From positions 4,432,845 to 4,496,844 of the forward strand of contig SMSO01000014.1 of NCBI GenBank assembly GCA_004764695.1: 64,000 nt of DNA, read 5' to 3'. The notes below the pieces were generated by a model. It ran no database searches, was not told the origin of the DNA, and worked only from the letters and a program-made list of their open reading frames with translations. This DNA is from Schizochytrium sp. TIO01 (taxonomy: Eukaryota > Sar > Bigyra > Thraustochytrida > Thraustochytriidae). Both the position numbers and the translations under genes were made by a program. Shown here piece after piece: positions 21,301 through 30,422 of this stretch; the first letter of the stretch is position 1, and every line of letters starts with the position of its first letter.

Positions 21301-22908
21301 CCCCTTGCTATTGATGTGAAATTCATATGGCCAAAGTCTGACTATCTATGTATACCTTGCCAAAAATTCTGCATGATGACCTTTGGGTTGTCCTGGGGTC
21401 AAGCCTACTTGGCAGAATTAATCTTATCAGGCAAAGGCTTCTCCAAGTTTTAAAATATTGAGCTCTCAATATTCTCTGGTGGGTACCTTCTAGGCTACTG
21501 ATAAAAAAGGCTTCTCTGGTCTATTCCAAGGTTTTGCTACTGGCTAATAAATTACACTGATTCAGGCAAGCAAACCGACTGCCCAGTAGATCTTCGAAGT
21601 TTGAATCGACTCAACGCCGGTCTTGCGTGAGCCTTTGCTCCATTCATTTTCCCCTGTCAACCAAATGACCATTTCAGCCTTATATACCTGGAGATTTTCT
21701 TTATGTCCCAGAATTCTCTCAATCAACCTTTAAGTTTCACTTGCGTTGCATGCCTACCAATCAACAAACCCATGATTAAAATCGGCATCAGACCGGTCAT
21801 CACGAGAAGAAGAGTGGGCAACAGCTTGGTCATGGCTGAATTCTCTCTCTCCTTACGTCGAATCAAACACATGGTGTGAAAACTTACCGATGAGAAATTC
21901 CCAAGAACAGCTTGTCGACGAGATATAGTACAAGAACAATTCAATAGATAGATGAGGTACTTCGGATATAGGATTTGGGGCCTTTTTGCTCAGTCAGCCT
22001 GTTTGCAAGCCGACCATTCGTGACAATTTTATTCATTGCTTTCTGTAAAATTGCCCAGACAAGCCTCATTGTCTTCTTTTTATCGACTTCTTTTCTCCCT
22101 CTGGATCTCTTTACCAGTTCCCGCGCGCTCTTTTTTCTTTCCTTTTCCTTTTCTTTATCCTCCTCTCATTCACTCACTTTTTTACATCTGAAATACTAGG
22201 TGTAGCTTAGAGTCTGAATCCTTTTGCTCTAGTAGTTTCTATTAGCCAAAACAAAAAACCAATATGGAGCCTCACCATTCCACTAAAAGGAAAAGGTGAA
22301 AAAGAACGATTGTTAGGTTACGCATCAAGTAGTAAAAAAAGTTTTCTTAGCTTGTCAATTCTGTCCAGGGCTTACGGGACTCCAGGTTTCATCGAGCTTG
22401 GATGAAGAGTCAAAACTTCATGGATTTCTGTTGCAAAGCTGGTGAGTCTTGAAAGAACTCCGCTTGGCCGGCTTACCTAGCATAGCAATACTTCGTCTCC
22501 ACGCGAGCAATATTATTCTAAAGTTTATTCAAATTGCACAGAGAGGTTGGAAAGGAAGCCGACTGACGCTCTTTGTTCTGAATACACCTTTTCTCCTTTT
22601 TGGCAGGAACACGGTCAAGTTGCGCTCCATTTTGCCAGACACGCACCAAACAAAAGGGAAAGAGCTAAGTGTGAGGTTTAATCCATTGGGTAATATAGTA
22701 CTAGTTGCCGTGGGCGAATGTGGTCTCTGCGCGGAAGCAAGTGACGAGCAAAACCCAAACGCAGAGGTCGGGAGCTCGACCTCAGCGATTGCAATATATT
22801 GGTGGAGATATACCCTTCTGATTTATTCTTGTTCACGTCATCCCGAGAGGGCTAGAGCGAAAGGAAACCCCTCTTGGCTTTAGGAGAAACAGGGAAAGAA
22901 ACTTCAAC
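18363..22908. other. 4.5 kb without a supported gene
   Basis: AT-rich, with many stops in all frames. The first 300 bases are probably BCAS2 3' UTR and the last few hundred the sulfatase promoter. A poly-T run lies at 18,850-18,866. GGTAG-type short repeats occur around 20,050 and 20,290-20,405. A 7-bp inverted repeat around ggagct (gaggtcg/cgacctc) is at 22,765-22,784. A 144-codon frame at 22,449-22,883 has no motif. I see no RNA gene. Confidence 0.5.
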
Positions 22909-25098
22909 ATGCTCGCCAAGTCCCAGGTGAGCCGCGAAGAAGGCTGCAATGAAACATTCGAAACGTCAGCAATGCTTACACAGCACACTAGGTGTAGCAG
23001 GCGGCGCCCCCGTAACTGGGCCCGCGTAGCACTGACTGCAACTCTTTCTCTAGCCACATTGTTTTCGTTCACAGAAGCACGTACCACAAGACCGAATATG
23101 GTCCTTATTTTGGCTGATGATCTAGGTATTGGCCAGGTAGATACGGTGCAATCCAGGTCAAGTGGCGTCTACGCACCAAACTCAGCCAACGAGCCTGTAA
23201 AAACAGACAATCTCTATAGTCTTTCATCAGATTCATTCTCCTTTGATAGGTTTTATGCAGATTCTTCTGTCTGTGGACCATCACGATACGCTTTGCTCTC
23301 TGGCATCAGCATTGGCAGCAAGTATTCACGCGTACGAGGAAACCAAGGCGACTCGGTCGATCAATACCTCAAGTCTAACAACGAGGTTCTTTTCACAGAT
23401 ATTTTGAACAGTATCAACTACACCGTTGCAGGATTTGGCAAATGGGGATTTCTTGAAGCTCCTCATGAGTGTGGTTTTAGTTATTTTCTTGGCAAGGAAA
23501 GCCACAAGTCAGCACAACGCTATTTTGCCCCGTTTCTTTATGAGGATGACGGAACGAGTGCTTATTTTACATATGATTACACGCCTAACAACGACGGAGT
23601 TACAGATGCAGCTTTAGAGATGGAGATATGTAACTTGAATGCAGAGCGTGAGTGTGACTATGTGCCTGATGTTCTTCACAAGCAGGCTTTGAAGTGGCTT
23701 GACAATCACGCAGCAAATGCAACAGAAGAAAAGCCTTTCTTTCTCTACTATGCAAGTCAAATCCCACATGATGGCGGTAGTGCAAGTGGCTACGACGGCA
23801 ATGTCATGCCAATTTCATCATATTCAGGTCCATCTAACTGCAGCGACTGCACAAACTATAGCGCTACTGGTGAAGGTGAGGCGTACGAGGGGTATTTTGA
23901 TGCTATGTGCGGCATTGGCTCTGCTGTCACAAATCACCTTGACAAGCAAGTACTTGAAATTGTGAATAAACTTGACGATCTGAATGTACTGGAAGACACA
24001 TTGGTTATCTTTTTGAGTGATAACGGACCTGCTATCAATGTTGGAGCTGACGAGAGTGATTGGTGGCTCATTTTGGATCAACCCATGAATGCTAATGGCC
24101 CTTTCAGAGGCTATAAACGCCAATTGTTCGAAGCGTCACTCCGTGTTCCCAATCTTTTTATGTGGAAAGGTGTCATCTCCGGAAGTACTCTGGGCAAGCA
24201 AGCTGTGCAAATGTCTGATATGGCCCCGACACTGTTGGAGATTGCCGGTCTTGATTCATCTGAGCTACCTTCGCAGTATAATGGTGTATCATTTGCGAAG
24301 GCTGTACTGAAGCAACGTACAGGCTCCGTCACCGAATTTCATGATTATCTTTACCACGAGCTATGTTGGGAGGACCCTGGTGTAATTTTCGGTCACAATA
24401 ACTGTGACTTCTCCGTCAACTTTGGCACATCTCTGCAGTACCGTGTTGAGTGGACTGCCCGCACCAACCTAAACCTTAGTATCACAAACACTAAGGCTGG
24501 GTGGCTACAAGTTGATGAAAATCTCACTACCACCTACCTACTTGACAGCGACTATACCCCTGATGTCCACAAAATTACCGCAGAGTACAAGGATATTGCA
24601 ACCCAAAAACTTCTTAATCGCGCTGCAGCCAAGGTCGCGGCGCACAGAGTGCTACCTCCGACAAGTGATTCATCTATCCCCGATTACACTATGCCACCAT
24701 CGGCGCGCTCTGCTACGAGCAATTTGACGGATTCAAGTACACTTGCTCCTTCAATTGCACCTACGATCAGTCCTTCTGATGTACCTACGAAGAGTCCAAC
24801 GGTGACTCCAACCAGCGCGCCAACCACGCTTGCACCAACCACGGCAACCCCAACGACTATGCCCACAACTCTTGCGCCTACGCTCGAGCCTACACAAGCA
24901 CCAAATAATGTAACTGCCTCAACAACCCTCTCGCCAACTACAAATGAACTGACCACAGCCCCGGTAAGCTCGCAAGATGCTTCAAGTGCTACAGCATCCC
25001 CCACTGCTGCAACTGTCGAGGCTCCTTCTGCATCGTCGCGGATCACCAAGCCTATCTTCTTCGGCTTCCTTGCAGTTTTGGCGACATTTTGGATGTGA
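22909..25098 (+). CDS. Secreted sulfatase with Pro/Thr-rich stalk and C-terminal membrane anchor
   Basis: 729 residues, intronless. The first ATG (22909) is used here. A second at codon 22 (22972) would place the basic RRRPRNWAR and hydrophobic ALTATLSLATLFSF exactly as a signal peptide, so it may be the real start. The catalytic domain (about 60-580) opens with PNMVLILADDLGIG (metal-binding Asp pair) and carries CGPSR at Cys122, the C-x-P-x-R signature in which Cys becomes formylglycine. FLSDNGP and a GxWG-type FGKWGF motif follow. Residues of about 600-705 are a Ser/Thr/Pro repeat of TSAPTTLAPT type, then a hydrophobic end IFFGFLAVLATFW, suggesting a GPI signal or single membrane span. Type I sulfatases hydrolyse sulfate esters on sugars or steroids; the substrate is unknown. 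The stalk style recalls stramenopile surface proteins. Confidence 0.9.
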   Translation: MLAKSQVSREEGCNETFETSAMLTQHTRCSRRRPRNWARVALTATLSLATLFSFTEARTTRPNMVLILADDLGIGQVDTVQSRSSGVYAPNSANEPVKTDNLYSLSSDSFSFDRFYADSSVCGPSRYALLSGISIGSKYSRVRGNQGDSVDQYLKSNNEVLFTDILNSINYTVAGFGKWGFLEAPHECGFSYFLGKESHKSAQRYFAPFLYEDDGTSAYFTYDYTPNNDGVTDAALEMEICNLNAERECDYVPDVLHKQALKWLDNHAANATEEKPFFLYYASQIPHDGGSASGYDGNVMPISSYSGPSNCSDCTNYSATGEGEAYEGYFDAMCGIGSAVTNHLDKQVLEIVNKLDDLNVLEDTLVIFLSDNGPAINVGADESDWWLILDQPMNANGPFRGYKRQLFEASLRVPNLFMWKGVISGSTLGKQAVQMSDMAPTLLEIAGLDSSELPSQYNGVSFAKAVLKQRTGSVTEFHDYLYHELCWEDPGVIFGHNNCDFSVNFGTSLQYRVEWTARTNLNLSITNTKAGWLQVDENLTTTYLLDSDYTPDVHKITAEYKDIATQKLLNRAAAKVAAHRVLPPTSDSSIPDYTMPPSARSATSNLTDSSTLAPSIAPTISPSDVPTKSPTVTPTSAPTTLAPTTATPTTMPTTLAPTLEPTQAPNNVTASTTLSPTTNELTTAPVSSQDASSATASPTAATVEAPSASSRITKPIFFGFLAVLATFWM

Positions 25099-25676
25099 GG
25101 TCCATCAATTCATATGCTATCATTTGACATTTTCCTCTTTTTATTGCAAGGAAAACTCCCTTCATTTGTTTCTTCTCACAAACGATATTTACATGAGCAC
25201 CATTTGCTAGAAACTTTAATTCAAGTAATGATGTCTGCTTCAGTCTAGTCTCTCTCTGCACCAGATTTTTTCCTAATTTGGCGCTATAAAAGCTCCTAGT
25301 CTTGCATCGCAACTGTCTCTTCAAAGACTTTTATTTTAAAGCAACACCTTTGATTGTGCATTATTGCGAGTATCTAAGCTCTCACCGATCTCTCTCACCA
25401 AGGCCATTGATTTCACAGAAGATGAGCGTTTTGAAAGTTCCTTTTGAGTGCGCACGCTGATTTAATATTCAGCAGTCAAGATCTACCGCTAAGAATTTAT
25501 AAAATGGGCTATGATAAACTAATAACAAAGCTAAATTACATATGTTGTCTCCTTTCTATAACACAACAGCATTACAACTTTAATACATATATGATTTGTA
25601 ACGTAATTTTAAAGTATGCGATTTTTTAATAAAGCGATGGAGAAGCAAAAAGTTTGAATTGTAATTTGTCTCGGGT
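25099..25676. other. Convergent intergenic region
   Basis: 578 bases between the stops of the sulfatase (+) and the TPR gene (-), holding both 3' UTRs. AT-rich, no gene seen. Confidence 0.55.
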
Positions 25677-27554
25677 TCATGATGGTGAATTGCGAAGTTT
25701 CTGGCGGCACTGGTGTAGGCAGGCACTTGTTTCCGCAATATCTGGGTGATGGATTTCCAGTGTCTCGATTTGTAGATTTGATGCCTGCTGGAAATAATCA
25801 ATAGCTTCAGACCAGAAGCCCTGATCACTATATACCAAACCAATATTATGAAGAGTTTTTGCTACAAGAGGATGGTGCGGGCCGTATGCTTGCTTGAAAA
25901 TATCCATGGCATTTTTGAAGTAGGTTATTGCGTCTTCGTAAGAGCCTTCCTTACGAAGCACATTTCCAATATTGTTGAATGCAAGAGCAACATCAGGGTG
26001 GTCGGGGCCATAGGAGGCTTCTGTGATGGTCTTGGCTTCCTCAAAGAGTTTGCGAGCATCTTCATAACGGTCTTGTGCTTGATAAATAAAAGCAATATTA
26101 TTGAGCGTTTCTGCAATGCTGACATCGTCTTCGTTTAAAACCTCTTGACGAATGACAAGTGCCTCTGAGAAGTTCTGTAAAGCTTCTTCATAATCTTGGC
26201 GAGCGGAGAGGAGATGCCCAATGTTATTTAAAGTCGAAGCTACCTTAGCATCTTTCGGACCCAAGGTGTCCCGAACAATTCCCAGAGCTTCCTCATAGTG
26301 TGCTAGTGCCTCATCAAGCTCACCAAGAGACTCATAGGCACCACCTATATTATTTAGTGTGTTGGCAATATATTCATGTTCTGGTCCTACACTGTCTTGA
26401 AGGAGCTTAAGGGCCTCGTCGTATAGCTGCAGTGCGTCATGGTAATAGCCTTGTCTTTGACGAAGGTAGCCTGTTTGTGAAAATACTTGAGCTACATAAA
26501 CTTCGTCAGAGCCATCCTTTTGCGCTTTAGAAATTGCATCACGACCCACTTGCACGAACCAGCTACAGACTTGATCGGTGATGATCTCGTTAAGAACATT
26601 AAATCCTCCACCTATGGATCGCTCAATTGCAAAGTCAATCATCTCTTTATCATCAGGTTTCCTGCATTGAGCTTTACGCATGTCTGGGTAATTTGTGCAA
26701 ACCTTGTAAACCACCTCTGCATCATCAAGCAGCTGTTTTAGGTATTTTTCTTCCTGGCCCGGGGCTAGAAGCGCTTGCATAGGTTGGGTGCTTGTTGTGG
26801 CTCCATAGATCTCCCAAACACACCAAGCCCTTCCGAGTGGGGCAGGTGCATCCCACTGGTTAATCAATATCAATGAACCATCAAATCGAGCTATGGCTTC
26901 ACGTAAACCCTCGGTCAGGATTTCTTCCCGCAAGCCCTGAATATCAGGCCTAGGCCTTTCTGAGCTTGTTAAAAGAACCTGATTTGAGCAAAAAACGTCA
27001 AGCCAGATAAACTGGGCTTCGAGATGCAGGGCTCTCTCCTCGGCGTAGTCTACTAAAGCTTGGACAAGGTCAGCAAATCGGCACTCATGAGCATGGCTAA
27101 GATAGAGGCCCTCATAAGCTTCGCCAATGTCGTCGTGCGGGATAAGCTTTGTATAGAACTGCTCTCCTTGCTCAAGCCCTGTAGTCGCTGGCAGCACAAT
27201 AAATTGTGTGATGTCCTCTGTTGTCCAGTCTTCACGAGGCTTCTCTTGAGCATCTTCACATGTAAAAATCACCACATCTCCGGTATAGGCAACACGTCCT
27301 TCAAACCTATCGTCAAACTCCTTGACAAGTTTGATCGTTCTGCCTTGTTTCACAGAGGCATCAATGTCTCTTGTAGCCACAAAGAGTCGCACGCCTGGTG
27401 CTAGAAGGTCCTCCTGCACCTCCACGAGAAATCTGCGTAGAAAACTCACGCTTACGCCTTCGTATCGTACCAGAGACCTCTCCACATCTTCAACACTTGG
27501 CGCAATCTTTGACGCACTAAAAAAGCTCCCGCTCTTGCGTCTTGCCACCTGCAT
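25677..27554 (-). CDS. TPR protein with TIR-like N-terminal region (kinesin light chain-type repeats)
   Basis: 625 residues, intronless, ATG 27554, TGA 25679-25677. Residues of about 30-260 form an alpha/beta region with FIWLDVFCSNQ, then SLILINQWDAPAPLGRAWC and VWEIYGA. The pair 'W/L-D-x-F-C-x-N-Q' and 'P-L-x-R-A-W-C-x-W-E' is common in TPR proteins of protists and algae that carry a TIR/SEFIR-like fold; I know of no proven reaction for it. From about residue 355 to 610 there are six 42-residue TPRs of kinesin light chain type (A-x-T-L-N-N-I-G, Y-x-x-A-L, GPxHP), ordered and regular. These form a right-handed superhelix for protein binding. It lies about 2.9 kb from the LRR-kinase gene on the same strand. 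A sensor or scaffold role is inference. Confidence 0.8.
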   Translation of the reverse strand: MQVARRKSGSFFSASKIAPSVEDVERSLVRYEGVSVSFLRRFLVEVQEDLLAPGVRLFVATRDIDASVKQGRTIKLVKEFDDRFEGRVAYTGDVVIFTCEDAQEKPREDWTTEDITQFIVLPATTGLEQGEQFYTKLIPHDDIGEAYEGLYLSHAHECRFADLVQALVDYAEERALHLEAQFIWLDVFCSNQVLLTSSERPRPDIQGLREEILTEGLREAIARFDGSLILINQWDAPAPLGRAWCVWEIYGATTSTQPMQALLAPGQEEKYLKQLLDDAEVVYKVCTNYPDMRKAQCRKPDDKEMIDFAIERSIGGGFNVLNEIITDQVCSWFVQVGRDAISKAQKDGSDEVYVAQVFSQTGYLRQRQGYYHDALQLYDEALKLLQDSVGPEHEYIANTLNNIGGAYESLGELDEALAHYEEALGIVRDTLGPKDAKVASTLNNIGHLLSARQDYEEALQNFSEALVIRQEVLNEDDVSIAETLNNIAFIYQAQDRYEDARKLFEEAKTITEASYGPDHPDVALAFNNIGNVLRKEGSYEDAITYFKNAMDIFKQAYGPHHPLVAKTLHNIGLVYSDQGFWSEAIDYFQQASNLQIETLEIHHPDIAETSACLHQCRQKLRNSPS

Positions 27555-28974
27555 CGTGGCTACACCGATCGATATCTAAGCACCCACCAGCCCAACTTGT
27601 CCTCGAAGCCCAGTCGTTGTGTCTTGTTGCCAACGTCAATTTCTGGTTTGTTGCACTCTCGGACGCTCCCCCGCTCGTTGCTATGCCCCTGCGAGCTTTC
27701 CAGCAATAAATTGCCACATGTAGTACTGCTCTCTTGATTTATACCTGAGGCTTTTTTTCGAGCACGGTGGTGTCTAGATCACTGCCCCTACTAGTACTCA
27801 GACTCAGGACTGCCTGAAGTTGGAATATGGTAGTACTAGAAGAGAAATTGTAATTGCGTAAAAAATGACTGGAAGTAGTCCGATTCTGGTATTTCTATCA
27901 CAAGCGCACACGTATCGCACACCTTCCTCTGAAAGAGGGAGGTCTCGAGAGACCGCTGGAACAAGTATTGATCGGTACATCATTATTTAGTTGATTTTCT
28001 GTCAACTGGTATCAACCAGAGTATGGAGGATAAATCAGCAAAGACACGCGTGAGTATTGTAGAGGAGCCTGACTTGCAATTGAAACTCATCCTCGTTTTG
28101 TTTTGATGAAAAAATGAGTTCGAGCTTCTGTGACCTGAGAAATGAGGAACGCAGACGATAAAATATCTTTGCTTAGTAGAACCGAACGCTTTCATCTTTG
28201 TGAAATCAAACACTTTTTGGTATTAATAGGTGAGGTTATGGTTGTTGATGGACCAATGATGATATTTCCGGCTTCTGAAGCTCCGGTAATATTGGTAAAT
28301 CGGCATGTGCAGAGCATTTACGTGGCCAAACATGTATTATTGATGACCTAGACAGCCATAATGACTGCATTGAAGTCCTCATTACCCAAAACTTTATTGT
28401 AAGACAGTTTTGCCATGTTACCTTTTTTTGAAAATCTTGCTCAAGTTGGATACCATGTTGACTTTAGCTGCTTGGATGGGTGCTGAAGAGAATGTACGTA
28501 CCTTTTGAATCACTGCAGGTCAAACTCGGCGATTCTAATGTGATCTGATTTTCCAATGTCCACGCCCTCTGCTGAGACCTCTGTCAAGTACAATGCGGTT
28601 GCGCACTCCCCAATGTCGTATGCACTGTAGTGCTCATGATTAATGTGCATCTGTACAGACATATGAGCAATAAAAACAAGCAAATTGCTCGAAGCGTTAG
28701 AATAACTTTTAGAAGAAAGAACTGAAAAGACGCCACGTTTGCTCACTTCTAAGTCAGCCTACTATGGCGAAAAATTTATCCCGAGTGAAGCCTTGCCATA
28801 TAACACACTCTGTTTCTGGGCAGACGTTTTTGTACAGTTCAAAGTGCTAAAGCTATTCTCTGGCAGCTAGAGGTCGACTGGGAATATTTCAAAGAGAAAC
28901 TCTAAAGCTTACGCATTCCTTTGCCAGTTGTACACAAGCGACTCGATAAAATGAATTGAACATTGATTCATCTA
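27555..28974. other. Intergenic, no supported gene
   Basis: 1.4 kb upstream of the TPR gene, ending where similarity to the LRR-kinase gene begins. A 78-codon minus-strand frame at 28,510-28,746 has no motif or codon bias. No RNA gene seen. Confidence 0.45.
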
Positions 28975-30170
28975 TCTAAATCTAGTGCCGATGATATCAG
29001 ATGGAAGAGGTTGTGGAAGCTGTGGTCCTATTACATCTTGAAAACTTCAGTCTTGAATGTTTTCATCTCAGTACGAACACAGACGCTCCGCACATATCTC
29101 ACGAACTTGCTCAAACGAACCAGGGGAAGATGGATCTTAACCACGTTTTCGTTTGCAGGTGTTTACAGGAACGTAGCAATCATTCTTTGAGTTATATATC
29201 TAAGCACAAAAGAGGTTTCCACATTCCACCGCACAGCATCCTTCAAATCGATTGAGACAATTATCGCTGGTAAAACAACATGCATTTAGAATCCCCTCTT
29301 GGGCATGCATCAAATTCCGCTGCGCGTCACGAACCAGTCCATCTGCTTTTCAAACTTCTTTCATTCGCCGTCGGAATTTTTGTTCGGCCGAATAGCTGTT
29401 CTAATTTCTAATTTTATCTTCGCATTTAACAAAAGATAATTCAGATTGTTCGGGACAAGGCAAATAGTCTCTCAACCCGTGATTCCTTCATCGCACCCAC
29501 GCTCCACACGCACACCATTGTTTCATCGCAGGTTACAAAGATGGAAGACTATCGTTGCGCAGCAGCTTCTACGGATTCAATAATACAGTCTCGGCATGAA
29601 AGCTGTCCCTTCTCACAGCTTGTGCCTTTAGAAATCGTCATCTTCTTCTTATACACAAGGCATTTCTCTTCAGGATTAACAGCAGCTCCAAAAGATTCGC
29701 GCTGAATTGCTCACGAGCACTCAGACGCTGACCAGGGTTTTGAGCTTTCAACGTTTTGATGAGTTTCTGGATTGAACCGTTTGGCGCAGAGTACAGGTCC
29801 TCTACGACCACACCTACGGAGTACATATCCATTGCAGTTTCGAACTTTGTCACACGGCGATCCCGCAAGTCGGGAGCAATGTACCGAGGTGTTGCCCGTA
29901 ATCTGCGACTTTAATACCATCGAACTTTTTTACCAAGCAAGGCTGTCCAATTACTTGTAAGGAATATGTTCTCGGGCTGGATATTACATTGCACAATGCT
30001 GTGCAAGGTAGAATTGCGATACTAACAAGTAAGCCATGTTGAGTCTATTGCCAGATATTTTGCTTTCGTTGATTTGTGAATCCACTTTGCCAAGTCGCCT
30101 TGCTCGTCTGGAGATTTCATATTCAAAAATCCCGCAGTTCTATGATTCCATATCAACAATATACTACTGG
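28975..30170 (-). pseudogene. Degenerate partial copy of the neighbouring kinase-RING gene
   Basis: The segment is collinear with the 3' part of the next gene (about 30,440-31,700), from the kinase C-lobe to the stop. Best preserved is 29,560-29,920: FETAMDMYSVGVV then EDLYSAPNGSIQKLIKTLKA reads almost as in the parent, followed by a frame loss where the RING should start. The IBR part (29,080-29,290) is recognisable only by scattered identity: the Cys codons, TTCCACATTCCAC and similar words. Many substitutions and indels break every frame. The kinase N-lobe and LRRs are absent. It sits directly downstream of the intact gene in the same orientation, so it looks like an old tandem duplicate. 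Confidence 0.75.
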
Positions 30171-30422
30171 AGCCAAAATCAAGTTTATCAGGTGGCAAGG
30201 TATGCTACCTTCGTCTCTCTAAAAGATATTTGCATTAAAGTTTACCAATATTACAGGGAGATTTTAAAAGGGTCCTACGTAGGGACTTCTTAGCTGAGGT
30301 AACTTTAACAACAGCACAATAGATTTGCACCAAAACCACACTTATGGCAAAAAGTTAGTCCATCAGATCTTAAAAATCAAGCTTGAAGCAATTTTTAAAA
30401 ATTAAATTAAAATTTGATAAAC

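Noticed and set aside
21250-21720. Possible retrotransposon relic on the minus strand
   Set aside because: A few words resemble a Copia-type reverse transcriptase region, but stops are frequent and no catalytic motif is present. Too weak to annotate.
22449-22883. 144-codon frame upstream of the sulfatase
   Set aside because: No motif, AT-rich codons, and it runs into the sulfatase promoter region. Likely chance.
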